This document shows, one piece after another, positions 7,591-14,517 of a DNA stretch of 30,850 bases (positions are counted from its first letter, which is position 1; the number at the start of each line of letters is the position of its first letter). Origin of the DNA: Lachnospiraceae bacterium. Lineage in GTDB: Bacteria > Bacillota > Clostridia > Lachnospirales > Lachnospiraceae. The stretch lies in the NCBI GenBank assembly GCA_900766915.1, contig CAAFXE010000242.1, positions 1-30,850 on the forward strand, read 5' to 3'. Made by a program: the position numbers and the translations under genes. The notes beneath the pieces were generated by a model, which did no database searches, was not told the DNA's origin, and saw nothing but the letters and a program-made list of their open reading frames with translations.

Positions 7591-8208
7591 ATGGCTTACG
7601 GAAAAATTACAGATAAACAATCTCAGATTTTAGAATACATAAAATCGGAAATTTTGAATAAGGGGTATCCGCCATCAGTAAGAGATATCTGTCAGGCAGT
7701 GGATTTAAAATCTACTTCCTCGGTACATTCCCATCTGGAATCATTGGAGAAAAACGGATATATCAGACGTGACCCCACCAAACCGCGTACCATTGAAATT
7801 CTGGATGATAATTTCAATCTGGTAAGACGTGAAGTGGTCAATGTGCCTATTGTCGGTACGGTGGCAGCAGGTCAGCCGATTCTTGCCATTGAAAATATTG
7901 AGAATTATTTCCCGATTCCGGCAGAATACATGCCTAATGAAGAGACCTTTATGCTGAAGGTTAAGGGAGAGAGTATGATCAATGCAGGAATCTTAGACGG
8001 TGATACGATTCTTGTAAAACGTCAGAATTATGCGAAGAACGGAGATATGGTAGTCGCACTCGTAGAGGATTCTGCTACAGTAAAGACCTTCTATAAAGAG
8101 GATGGACATATCAGACTTCAGCCGGAGAATGACTACATGGATCCCATCATCCTGCCGGATGTGGAGATTATCGGAAAAGTATTCGGAGTATTTCGATTCT
8201 TCAGATAA
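7591..8208 (+). CDS. lexA: LexA SOS repressor / autoprotease
   Basis: Transcriptional repressor of the DNA-damage response that self-cleaves when RecA is active. The 205-residue product has an N-terminal winged HTH (residues about 1-65, PSVRDICQAVDLKSTSSVHSHLESL) and a C-terminal S24 peptidase domain. It shows the cleavage site Ala93-Gly94 in GTVAAGQP, catalytic Ser128 in KGESM and Lys165 in SATVK. The ATG at 7591 is preferred: GGGAGGAAAGC lies right before it, and an in-frame TTG at 7576 would place that Shine-Dalgarno site inside the gene. The leader holds a copy of the 26-bp dispersed element instead of a recognisable SOS box, so autoregulation is not visible here. Confidence 0.97.
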   Translation: MAYGKITDKQSQILEYIKSEILNKGYPPSVRDICQAVDLKSTSSVHSHLESLEKNGYIRRDPTKPRTIEILDDNFNLVRREVVNVPIVGTVAAGQPILAIENIENYFPIPAEYMPNEETFMLKVKGESMINAGILDGDTILVKRQNYAKNGDMVVALVEDSATVKTFYKEDGHIRLQPENDYMDPIILPDVEIIGKVFGVFRFFR

Positions 8209-8245
8209 TAAGAAATACTAATAAATCTCATTAAAAAAATCTGGC

Positions 8246-8274
8246 TTGATTTTTCATCTTAAATCAGCTATGAT
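8246..8274 (+). promoter_or_regulatory. Promoter of the ZTP-riboswitch transcript
   Basis: TTGATT (8246-8251), 17-nt spacer, TATGAT (8269-8274). The expected start near 8281 is exactly where the riboswitch begins. Confidence 0.65.
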
Positions 8275-8280
8275 TCCTAT

Positions 8281-8403
8281 GTACACAACTGGCGGAAACA
8301 GCCCGGAGGCTGCGTAGGAGTACCTACAGGGAGTGTATAGATAACATTAATTAGCCGACCGCCTGGGCACATTGGAGACAGTGTGTTCAGGTGGTCTTTT
8401 TTT
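8281..8403 (+). promoter_or_regulatory. ZTP (pfl) riboswitch with intrinsic terminator
   Basis: The aptamer has the class hallmarks: ACTGGCG at 8288-8294 and CCGCCTGGGCA at 8359-8369, separated by stems including CAGCC with GGCTG and GTAGG with CCTAC. The terminator uses GACCGCCTG (8357-8365) paired with CAGGTGGTC (8388-8396), an inner stem 68-74 with 79-85 of the 8300s, and a T7 run (8397-8403). The left terminator arm contains the conserved ligand-binding segment, so ZMP/ZTP binding and termination exclude each other: an on-switch for purine genes when folate is short. It precedes the two genes that consume ZMP (AICAR). Confidence 0.93.
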
Positions 8404-8471
8404 GTAAACTAATATTTACCTGAGCATCGTCCTTACATGCATAAGGAAAAACAGTGAAAAGGAGAAAAAAC

Positions 8472-9188
8472 ATGGAAAAAATCTCAATCTATGAAGAACT
8501 TCAGAGTAAAACCTATCCGGGTCGTGGAATTGTCCTTGGAAAATCAGCAGACGGAACCAAGGCAGTCTGTGCATACTTTATCATGGGCAGAAGTGAAAAC
8601 AGCCGTAACCGTGTGTTTGTAGAAGATGGGGAAGGTATCCGCACACAGGCATTCGACCCTTCTAAAATGGTAGATCCAAGTCTTATTATTTACGCTCCGG
8701 TCCGTGTTCTTGGTAATAAAACAATTGTTACAAACGGTGATCAGACAGATACTGTTTATGAAAATATGGATAAACAGATGACTTTTGAACAGTCCTTAAG
8801 ATGCAGAGAATTTGAGCCGGACGGACCAAACTATACACCGAGAATTTCCGGAATCATGCATATTGAAAATGGAAAATATAACTACGCTATGTCTATCTTA
8901 AAGAGCAACAACGGTGATCCGGATTCCTGCAACCGCTATACCTTTGCCTATGAAAATCCAAAGGCAGGAGAAGGTCGCTTCATTCATACTTATGAAAAAG
9001 ATATCAATCCGCTTCCAAGCTTCGAGGGAGAACCAACCTGGATTTCTTTAGAAGATGATGACATTGATACATTTACAGAAAAAATCTGGACAAGCTTAAA
9101 TGAAGATAACAAAGTTTCCCTGTTTGTTCGTTACATTGATATCGCAACAGGAAACTATGAGACAAGAATTGTTAATAAAAACAAATAA
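8472..9188 (+). CDS. purO: IMP cyclohydrolase, PurO-type (PF07826-like)
   Basis: Closes FAICAR to IMP, the last step of de novo purine synthesis. The 238-residue product resembles the stand-alone IMP cyclohydrolase family first known from archaea (PurO) and also found in Clostridia. Supporting segments are YPGRGIVLGKSADG, AYFIMGRSENSRNRVF, DGPNYTPRISGI and FVRYIDIATG. The assignment is strengthened by the ZTP riboswitch upstream and the AICAR transformylase downstream, since no PurH cyclohydrolase domain is present. The ATG at 8472 follows AAAAGGAGA; a GTG at 8454 would include that site. I use purO as the archaeal name; some databases list it only as IMP cyclohydrolase. Confidence 0.85.
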   Translation: MEKISIYEELQSKTYPGRGIVLGKSADGTKAVCAYFIMGRSENSRNRVFVEDGEGIRTQAFDPSKMVDPSLIIYAPVRVLGNKTIVTNGDQTDTVYENMDKQMTFEQSLRCREFEPDGPNYTPRISGIMHIENGKYNYAMSILKSNNGDPDSCNRYTFAYENPKAGEGRFIHTYEKDINPLPSFEGEPTWISLEDDDIDTFTEKIWTSLNEDNKVSLFVRYIDIATGNYETRIVNKNK

Positions 9189-9205
9189 TTTCAGAATTGA
9201 ATCTT

Positions 9206-9231
9206 TTATCCGAAATGTACGGAACAGATAC
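9206..9231 (+). repeat. 26-bp dispersed element, copy G, before the AICAR transformylase
   Basis: TTATCCG, AAATGTACGGAA, CAGATAC: 21 of 26 positions match the reference copy. It ends 32 nt before the start codon of the next gene, within the purine operon, so it probably sits in the transcript and is not a promoter. Confidence 0.65.
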
Positions 9232-9263
9232 AGATTATAATGAAAAGTCAGGAGTGAAAAAAT

Positions 9264-10442
9264 ATGAACGAAATGCAGTTAAAATATGGATGTAACCCAA
9301 ACCAGAAGCCTTCCAGAATCTTCATGGAAGACGGATCCGAATTGCCGGTAAAGGTTCTTATGGGAAAGCCTGGATATATTAACTTTTTAGATGCCTTCAA
9401 CGGTTGGCAGCTGGTAAAAGAATTAAAAGAAGCAACCGGACTTCCGGCAGCCACTTCTTTCAAACATGTATCTCCTGCCGGTGCAGCAGTAGGTCTTCCA
9501 TTAGATGATACACTGGCTAAAATCTACTGGGTAGATGACCTTGGTGAATTATCTCCACTGGCATGTGCTTATGCAAGAGCAAGAGGTGCTGACAGAATGT
9601 CTTCCTTCGGTGATTTCATCGCATTATCCGATGTTTGTGATGAAGATACCGCAAGACTCATTAAGAGAGAAGTATCTGACGGTGTCATCGCTCCGGGATA
9701 TACAAAAGAAGCTTTGGAAATCCTGGCATTAAAGAAAAAAGGAAACTACAATGTCATCGAGATCGATCCAAATTACGTGCCAAATCCAATCGAAAGAAAA
9801 CAGGTATACGGTGTAACCTTTGAACAGGGAAGAAATGAGCTTCCGATCAATGACGAGTTACTTTCAAATATCGTAACTGAAAACAAAGAAATCCCAAAAG
9901 AAGCTCTCATCGACCTTAAGATTTCTCTTATTACTTTAAAATATACTCAGTCAAACTCTGTATGCTACGTAAAGGGCGGACAGGCTATCGGTATTGGTGC
10001 AGGACAGCAGTCCCGCGTACACTGTACAAGACTTGCAGGCCAGAAGGCTGATAACTGGTATTTACGTCAGTCTCCGAAGGTCCTTGGCTTACAGTTCTTA
10101 GATACCCTTGGACGTGCTGAAAGAGATAACGCCATCGACGTATATATCGGCGATGAATACGAAGACGTATTGGCAGAAGGCGAATGGCAGAAACGCTTCA
10201 AGGTAAAACCGGAAGTATTTACAAGAGAAGAAAAGAGAGCATGGCTGGACGGCAATACAAACGTAACCCTTGGCTCTGACGCATTCTTCCCATTCCCGGA
10301 TAACATTGAAAGAGCAAAGAAGAGCGGTGTAAAATACATTGCACAGCCGGGTGGTTCCGTAAGAGATGACCTTGTCATCGAATGCTGTAACAAATACAAC
10401 ATGGCAATGGCGTTTACAGGAATCCGTTTATTCCATCACTAA
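9264..10442 (+). CDS. Phosphoribosylaminoimidazolecarboxamide (AICAR) formyltransferase, stand-alone
   Basis: Transfers a formyl group from 10-formyl-THF to AICAR, giving FAICAR. The 392-residue protein equals the C-terminal transformylase half of bifunctional PurH and lacks the MGS-like cyclohydrolase half. The N-terminal LKYGCNPNQKPS corresponds to the family motif LRYGENPHQ. The catalytic Lys67-His68 lies in SFKHVSPAGAAVG. YTQSNSVCYVKGGQAIGIGAGQQSRVHC and the C-terminal AQPGGSVRDDLVIE are typical. The start at 9264 follows CAGGAGTG. It is co-transcribed with the cyclohydrolase (75-nt gap holding a 26-bp element) and is controlled by the ZTP riboswitch. Its terminator is at 10488-10523. Confidence 0.93.
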   Translation: MNEMQLKYGCNPNQKPSRIFMEDGSELPVKVLMGKPGYINFLDAFNGWQLVKELKEATGLPAATSFKHVSPAGAAVGLPLDDTLAKIYWVDDLGELSPLACAYARARGADRMSSFGDFIALSDVCDEDTARLIKREVSDGVIAPGYTKEALEILALKKKGNYNVIEIDPNYVPNPIERKQVYGVTFEQGRNELPINDELLSNIVTENKEIPKEALIDLKISLITLKYTQSNSVCYVKGGQAIGIGAGQQSRVHCTRLAGQKADNWYLRQSPKVLGLQFLDTLGRAERDNAIDVYIGDEYEDVLAEGEWQKRFKVKPEVFTREEKRAWLDGNTNVTLGSDAFFPFPDNIERAKKSGVKYIAQPGGSVRDDLVIECCNKYNMAMAFTGIRLFHH

Positions 10443-10475
10443 TTAAAAATACAGGCCAGGGGAATTCCCCTGGCC
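10441..10475 (-). terminator. Terminator of the ZIP transporter gene (22-bp perfect palindrome)
   Basis: The palindrome at 10454-10475 has GGCCAGGGGAA as half-site. On the minus strand it is followed by TGTATTTTTAATT, a good intrinsic terminator tail. On the plus strand no T-run follows. Confidence 0.7.
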
Positions 10476-10487
10476 ATAATTCATGAC

Positions 10488-10523
10488 AATAGAAAGCTTG
10501 CAGAGCCTGCTTTCTATTTTTTT
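10488..10523 (+). terminator. Terminator of the purine operon; first copy of the AATAGAAAGC hairpin repeat
   Basis: AATAGAAAGC (10488-10497) pairs over 10 bp with GCTTTCTATT (10509-10518), 11-nt loop, then T-run to 10523. The segment 10476-10518 recurs inverted at 30061-30104. The T-run overlaps the stop codon of the convergent ZIP gene. Confidence 0.8.
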
Positions 10524-11304
10524 ATCCAAGTGCCACATCCAGCATCATCATGATCGTAAATCCTACTGCGAAAAAGATTGTTCCGATATTGGAGTGATCT
10601 CCTTCGGACATTTCCGGAATCAGTTCCTCAACAACCACATAGAGCATGGCGCCTGCAGCAAAGCTTAATAAATAGGGCAGCATCGGTACCACAAGCTTGG
10701 CAAGAAGGATGGTAGCGATGGCTCCGATAGGTTCTACAATGCCGGATAAAACACCGTAGACAAAAGATTTTCCGGATTTCATGCCATTGCTTTTGAGTGG
10801 CATGGAGATGATAGCACCTTCCGGGAGATTTTGAATGGCGATTCCAAGGGCAAGAGCAAAAGCGGCCGCAGCGGAAATGCTTTCATTTCCGGTCAGCCAG
10901 CCGGCTACTACCACGCCGACTGCCATACCTTCCGGCAGATTATGAAGTGCCACTGCCAGTACCATCATCGTAGATTTTCCAAGGCTGCACTTTGTTCCTT
11001 CCGGACATTCACTGTTGATATGTAAGTGTGGAATCACACGGTCCAGGAGAAGCAAAAAGAGGATTCCGATCCAGACACCGATAAATGCGGGAAGAAATGC
11101 CAGCTTTCCCATATGTTCCGACTGATCCATAGCCGGGATGATCAGGCTCCAGATGGAGGCTGCGATCATAACACCTGCCGCAAATCCCATGAGGGCACGC
11201 TGCAGATTTTGATTCATTTCCCCTTTCATAAAGAATACACAGGCAGCGCCAAGGGTCGTTCCCAAAAACGGGAGAAGAATAATTGTTAAAATTTCTGTTG
11301 TCAT
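10522..11304 (-). CDS. ZIP family divalent metal transporter (GufA/ZupT-like)
   Basis: Inner-membrane importer of zinc or related divalent metals; 260 residues with about eight transmembrane segments, as expected for ZIP proteins. Metal-site motifs are HNLPEGMAVG in one helix and QNLPEGAI in the next, plus VVVEELIPE in a late helix. A cytosolic loop between helices 3 and 4 (HLHINSECPEGTKC) has His and Cys that may bind metal. The start has AGAGAGGTAAC before it. It is monocistronic, with a promoter at 11358-11386 and a small hairpin (CAGAG with CTCTG, 11321-11336) in the leader. Exact metal (Zn, Mn, Fe) is not determinable. Confidence 0.9.
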   Translation of the reverse strand: MTTEILTIILLPFLGTTLGAACVFFMKGEMNQNLQRALMGFAAGVMIAASIWSLIIPAMDQSEHMGKLAFLPAFIGVWIGILFLLLLDRVIPHLHINSECPEGTKCSLGKSTMMVLAVALHNLPEGMAVGVVVAGWLTGNESISAAAAFALALGIAIQNLPEGAIISMPLKSNGMKSGKSFVYGVLSGIVEPIGAIATILLAKLVVPMLPYLLSFAAGAMLYVVVEELIPEMSEGDHSNIGTIFFAVGFTIMMMLDVALG

Positions 11305-11357
11305 ATGTTACCTCTCTTTTGCAGAGGATTTCTCTGCGGTATTTCCATGTTTTTCTA

Positions 11358-11386
11358 ATCTTATCATTTTTTTACTTATTCATCAA
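11358..11386 (-). promoter_or_regulatory. Promoter of the ZIP transporter
   Basis: Minus strand TTGATG (11381-11386), 17-nt spacer, TAAGAT (11358-11363). Moderate match, 54 nt before the start codon. Confidence 0.5.
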
Positions 11387-11455
11387 GGCTGACAGGTGTT
11401 GTTCCCGGAATATTTCCAAAAACGCTGTAAACAGTACGCAGGTCCGCAGACTTGC

Positions 11456-11485
11456 TTGACGTATTGATAGGATTCATTGTAAAAT
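11456..11485 (+). promoter_or_regulatory. Promoter of the RsmH-like gene
   Basis: TTGACG (11456-11461), 18-nt spacer, TAAAAT (11480-11485), 79 nt before the start codon. Confidence 0.5.
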
Positions 11486-11563
11486 AAAACGGATTATATG
11501 ATTTGGAATGAAATAAAATAGATGTTTCAAAAATCCGCTAATATGGACTCAAGAGGAAAAATC

Positions 11564-12616
11564 ATGCAGGAAAATAAAGAAACCAAACATGTACGTCGGG
11601 TACGCTACAGCGGTACCCATCCAAAGAAATTCAGTGAAAAATATAAGGAGCAAAATCCGGAAAAGTATGCAGATACCATTGAAAAGGTGATCCGAAAAGG
11701 AAGCACCCCGGCGGGCATGCATATATCCATCATGGTGCCGGAAATTCTGGACTTCTTACAGATTCAGCCGGGACAGCGGGGACTGGATGCCACGTTAGGT
11801 TATGGCGGTCACACGACGGAAATGCTCAAATGCTTAAAAGGCCAGGGACATATTTACGGTCTGGACGTTGACCCCATTGAAATTGTCAAAACAAAAGACA
11901 GGCTTATGGCAAAAGGCTTTGGCCCTGACATTCTTACAATCAAACAGATCAATTTTGCAAATATAGATGAGGTGGCCAAAGAGGCAGGAAAATTTGATTT
12001 TATTCTGGCTGACCTGGGCGTGTCCTCCATGCAGATCGATAATCCGGAACGTGGATTCACCTATAAGGCAGAGGGACCTTTGGATCTTCGTCTTAACCCG
12101 GAAAAAGGAGAATCTGCGGCAGAAAGACTCAACCACATGGATTATGAAGAGATCGTGGGAATGCTTGTGGAAAATTCAGATGAACCTTATGCCGAAGAAA
12201 TCGCAGAGGAAATTCTCAAGCAAAGAAAAAATGGTGTAATCGAAACTACCACAAACCTTCGGGAAACAATCGAAGCGGCATTAAGGTTTCTGCCTGTAAA
12301 AGAGCAGAAGGAAGCAGTCAAAAAATCCTGTGCCAGAGTTTTTCAGGCACTGCGCATTGATGTGAACAGCGAATTTGAAGTGCTTTACAGCTTTCTGGAA
12401 AAGCTTCCGGATGTTTTAGCTCCGGGAGGAAGGGTGGCAGTCCTGACCTTTCATTCAGGAGAGGACAGACTGGTAAAAAAAGCATTTAAAGATTATTACC
12501 GTGACGGCATATTCAGCGATTATTCTAAGGACGTCATCCGTCCCTCAGCAGAGGAATGTGCCCGTAATCTGAGAGCAAAGTCCACAAAAATGAGGTGGGC
12601 TGTCAGAAAAATTTGA
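11564..12616 (+). CDS. RsmH-like SAM-dependent methyltransferase with N-terminal extension
   Basis: Related to RsmH/MraW, the 16S rRNA C1402 N4-methyltransferase. Of 350 residues, about 53 at the N-terminus are an added basic stretch (KHVRRVRYSGTHPKKF) before the usual beginning, here GMHISIMVPEILDFL. The SAM site GLDATLGYGGHT, the motif FDFILADLGVSSMQID, ERGFTYKAEGPLDLR and FHSGEDRLVKKAF all match RsmH. It is not next to mraZ, ftsL or other dcw genes, so it is probably a second RsmH-type enzyme beside a canonical one elsewhere; this is inference. The start at 11564 follows AAGAGGAAAAATC; an ATG at 11522 in frame has no clear site. The target could be rRNA or another RNA. Confidence 0.82.
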   Translation: MQENKETKHVRRVRYSGTHPKKFSEKYKEQNPEKYADTIEKVIRKGSTPAGMHISIMVPEILDFLQIQPGQRGLDATLGYGGHTTEMLKCLKGQGHIYGLDVDPIEIVKTKDRLMAKGFGPDILTIKQINFANIDEVAKEAGKFDFILADLGVSSMQIDNPERGFTYKAEGPLDLRLNPEKGESAAERLNHMDYEEIVGMLVENSDEPYAEEIAEEILKQRKNGVIETTTNLRETIEAALRFLPVKEQKEAVKKSCARVFQALRIDVNSEFEVLYSFLEKLPDVLAPGGRVAVLTFHSGEDRLVKKAFKDYYRDGIFSDYSKDVIRPSAEECARNLRAKSTKMRWAVRKI

Positions 12617-12625
12617 GTTACGTCA

Positions 12626-12654
12626 TTGACAAGTGAAAACCTGAGTGCTAAACT
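12626..12654 (+). promoter_or_regulatory. Promoter of the thiamine-salvage operon
   Basis: Consensus TTGACA (12626-12631), 17-nt spacer, TAAACT (12649-12654), directly ahead of the TPP riboswitch. Confidence 0.75.
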
Positions 12655-12659
12655 CAACT

Positions 12660-12757
12660 GGATGAACAGGGGAGCTTGTATTGGCAGGCTGAGAGGAAGT
12701 CATCAACTTCGACCCTATAACCTGATGCGGATAATGCCGACGTAGGAAGTCATAACT
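12660..12757 (+). promoter_or_regulatory. TPP riboswitch (thi box)
   Basis: All conserved blocks are present in order: AGGGGAGC, the P3 stem AGCTTG with CAGGCT, CTGAGAGG, a side hairpin GAAGT with ACTTC, GACCC, and the pyrophosphate arm ACCTGATGCGGATAATGCC followed by CGTAGGAAGT. It binds thiamin pyrophosphate and in Bacillota usually acts by termination; a strong terminator follows at once. Confidence 0.97.
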
Positions 12758-12766
12758 GATTTTTCG

Positions 12767-12795
12767 GAGATACCGCTTTGGGTATCTCTTTTTTT
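12767..12795 (+). terminator. Riboswitch-controlled intrinsic terminator
   Basis: GAGATACC (12767-12774), 6-nt loop, GGTATCTC (12781-12788), T7. It is the off-state of the TPP riboswitch. Confidence 0.9.
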
Positions 12796-12847
12796 GCGTA
12801 AGGCATAAGCCAGGCAGAAATATTTCCAATGTGAAAGGATGTGACAA

Positions 12848-12971
12848 ACGGAAAATCCCGATGATTCGGGCGGATGGAGGGGGAGCGCCCTGCATCTTGT
12901 AGGTTACAGCGATGGGAAGCCGTGTTCCGGCGTGAGAGGAAGCCAGTAAGCTTCGACCGAAGGTTTTTCCT
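12848..12971 (+). ncRNA. Second, TPP-like half-aptamer in the thiW leader
   Basis: A closing stem joins GGAAAA (12850-12855) to TTTTCC (12965-12970). Inside are a hairpin CCCGA with TCGGG (12857-12870), a GGGGGAGC block, a CGCC/GGCG stem with a 39-nt structured insert, and then GTGAGAGGAAG...CTTCGACC. The last part repeats the pyrimidine-sensing arm of the upstream TPP riboswitch: TGAGAGGAAG and CTTCGACC are identical, and the closing pair covaries from T-A to C-G. The pyrophosphate-binding arm (ACCTGAT...GGATAATGCC) is absent. It may be a decayed second TPP aptamer, an HMP or HMP-PP sensor, or a linked element. Two possible terminator stems follow. Confidence 0.6.
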
Positions 12972-12972
12972 T

Positions 12973-13002
12973 AAAGGTTCCAGTGGAATCTTTGCGGTTT
13001 TT
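12973..13002 (+). terminator. Candidate terminator hairpin after the TPP-like element
   Basis: AAAGGTTCC (12973-12981) pairs with GGAATCTTT (12985-12993) over 9 bp with one G-U and a 3-nt loop, then GCGG and T5. The T-run is offset by 4 nt, so efficiency is uncertain. Confidence 0.45.
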
Positions 13003-13004
13003 AG

Positions 13005-13042
13005 GAGAACGACGCTGTGACTGCCGTTCTCACGATATTTTT
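13005..13042 (+). other. Leader hairpin before thiW
   Basis: GAGAACG (13005-13011) pairs with CGTTCTC (13025-13031), 13-nt loop; a T5 run follows 6 nt later (13038-13042). A weak terminator or a structure near the thiW ribosome-binding site. Confidence 0.4.
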
Positions 13043-13060
13043 ACAAAGGAGATTTTAAAA

Positions 13061-13570
13061 ATGAAAAATAATCAGACAAAAAAATTATGTTTTGCAGGAA
13101 TTTTATGTGCAGTAGCTGTTGTTGGAAGTATGTTTTCCGTACCGGTATTCGGAAGTAAATGTGCACCGGTTCAGCATATGGTCAATATTCTTTGTGCAGT
13201 GATTTTGGGACCATGGTATGGAGTATGTGTAGCATTTATAGCAAGCCTTCTTCGAAATCTTCTGGGGCTTGGAAGCCTGATGGCCTTTCCGGGAAGTATG
13301 TTTGGAGCATTGCTTTGCGGTTTTGCTTATAGCAAGAGCAAAAACATTCCTCTGACACTGGCGGCAGAAGTATTTGGTACTGCAGTTCTTGGGGGATTAT
13401 GTGCTTATCCTGTAGCCGTATTCCTGATGGGAGTAAATGCAGGAAATATTGCATTTTATGCCTATGTTGTACCGTTCCTGATTTCCACAGCAGGCGGTGC
13501 ATTGATTTCTGCAGTTTTGCTTGGCGCTTTAAGGAAAACAAAAGTGCTGAATTTGTTTGCAGAAATGTAG
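13061..13570 (+). CDS. thiW: ThiW, S component of an ECF transporter for the thiazole precursor
   Basis: Small membrane-embedded substrate-binding subunit (169 residues, about five to six transmembrane segments) that works with a shared EcfAAT energy module. Comparative work on TPP-regulated genes assigns ThiW to uptake of hydroxyethylthiazole. KLCFAGILCAVAVVGSMFSVPVFGSKCAPVQHMVNILCAVILGP and PGSMFGALLCGFAY fit the family (only short parts quoted as motif: GSKCAPVQHMVN). The ATG at 13061 follows AAAGGAG; longer in-frame starts run into the leader structure. Directly followed by thiM, the kinase for the imported thiazole, 13 nt away. Confidence 0.9.
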   Translation: MKNNQTKKLCFAGILCAVAVVGSMFSVPVFGSKCAPVQHMVNILCAVILGPWYGVCVAFIASLLRNLLGLGSLMAFPGSMFGALLCGFAYSKSKNIPLTLAAEVFGTAVLGGLCAYPVAVFLMGVNAGNIAFYAYVVPFLISTAGGALISAVLLGALRKTKVLNLFAEM

Positions 13571-13583
13571 GAGGATAAGTAAA

Positions 13584-14405
13584 ATGCTGAAATCCATGCT
13601 TGATAATGTGAGAAAAACCTGTCCTCTGGTCCACAATATTACCAATTATGTGACCGTGAATGACTGTGCAAATATTCTGCTTGCCTGCGGTGCATCTCCT
13701 ATTATGTCAGATGACGCCGGAGAGGTGGAGGAGATCACCTCCATCTGCGGCGGCTTAAATATTAATATCGGTACCTTAAACCAGCGTACCATTCCCTCCA
13801 TGCTTCTTGCGGGAAAAAAGGCAAATGAGCTTGGTCATCCGGTGGTACTTGATCCTGTAGGAGCAGGAGCATCCACTCTCAGGACGAAGACTGCAAAAGA
13901 TCTGGTTGAGCAGGTTCATTTTACGGTCATCCGTGGAAATATTTCCGAGATCAAAACACTGGCTCTGGGCAGCAAAACGACCAAGGGCGTGGACGCGGAT
14001 GTGGCAGATAAGGTAACACGGGAGAATCTTTCAAAGGCGGTAGCTTTTGCTAAGGAATTTGCAGCCCGGACAGGAGCAGTTGTTGTAATTACCGGTGCAA
14101 TCGATATTGTGGCAGATAGTAAAAAAGCCTATTGTATTTACAATGGTCATCCGATGATGAGCAGCATTACCGGAACAGGATGTCAGCTCTCTGCCATGAC
14201 AGCAGCTTATGTCACTGCCAATCCGGATAACCCTCTGGAAGCGGCGGCAGCAGCAGTCTGCGCCATGGGAATCTGCGGAGAGATTGCCCATAAACGGTTG
14301 AGCCCGGAAGATGGTAATTCTTCTTATCGAAACTATATCATTGATGCTATTTATCACTTAACCGGTGAGGACTTGGATAAATATGCAAACTATGAAATAT
14401 TGTAA
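13584..14405 (+). CDS. thiM: Hydroxyethylthiazole kinase
   Basis: Phosphorylates the thiazole alcohol salvaged by ThiW, giving HET-P for ThiE. The 273-residue ribokinase-fold enzyme has HNITNYVTVNDCANILLA near the N-terminus, ASPIMSDD, VVLDPVGAGAS, IRGNISEI and the anion-hole motif TGTGCQLSA with Cys200, close to the catalytic-site cysteine (Cys198) of the Bacillus enzyme. The ATG at 13584 has AGGAGGATAAG before it; an earlier in-frame start overlaps thiW and lacks the site. Third structural element of the TPP-controlled operon. Confidence 0.96.
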   Translation: MLKSMLDNVRKTCPLVHNITNYVTVNDCANILLACGASPIMSDDAGEVEEITSICGGLNINIGTLNQRTIPSMLLAGKKANELGHPVVLDPVGAGASTLRTKTAKDLVEQVHFTVIRGNISEIKTLALGSKTTKGVDADVADKVTRENLSKAVAFAKEFAARTGAVVVITGAIDIVADSKKAYCIYNGHPMMSSITGTGCQLSAMTAAYVTANPDNPLEAAAAAVCAMGICGEIAHKRLSPEDGNSSYRNYIIDAIYHLTGEDLDKYANYEIL

Positions 14406-14462
14406 TGATTGAAAAGCCACTATTTCTCCAGTTTTTGCAGCAAATTTTGGATAATATATTTT

Positions 14463-14488
14463 GCATTTAAAAGATATTGAACAGATAT
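14463..14488 (+). repeat. 26-bp dispersed element, copy F, before thiE
   Basis: GCATTTA, AAAGATATTGAA, CAGATAT: 19 of 26 positions match the reference, and all seven differences are transitions. It ends 29 nt before the thiE start in the 112-bp thiM-thiE gap, inside the operon. Confidence 0.5.
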
Positions 14489-14517
14489 CAATTATACAAA
14501 GAGACAGGTGAATATTT

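Noticed and set aside
12623..12895. Minus-strand open frame of 90 codons over the thiamine leader
   Set aside because: It covers the TPP riboswitch and its terminator and has no family resemblance or ribosome-binding site.
12848..12971. Second complete TPP riboswitch
   Set aside because: The pyrophosphate-binding arm (ACCTGAT...GGATAATGCC...CGTAGGAA) is absent after GACC, so only half of the aptamer is present.
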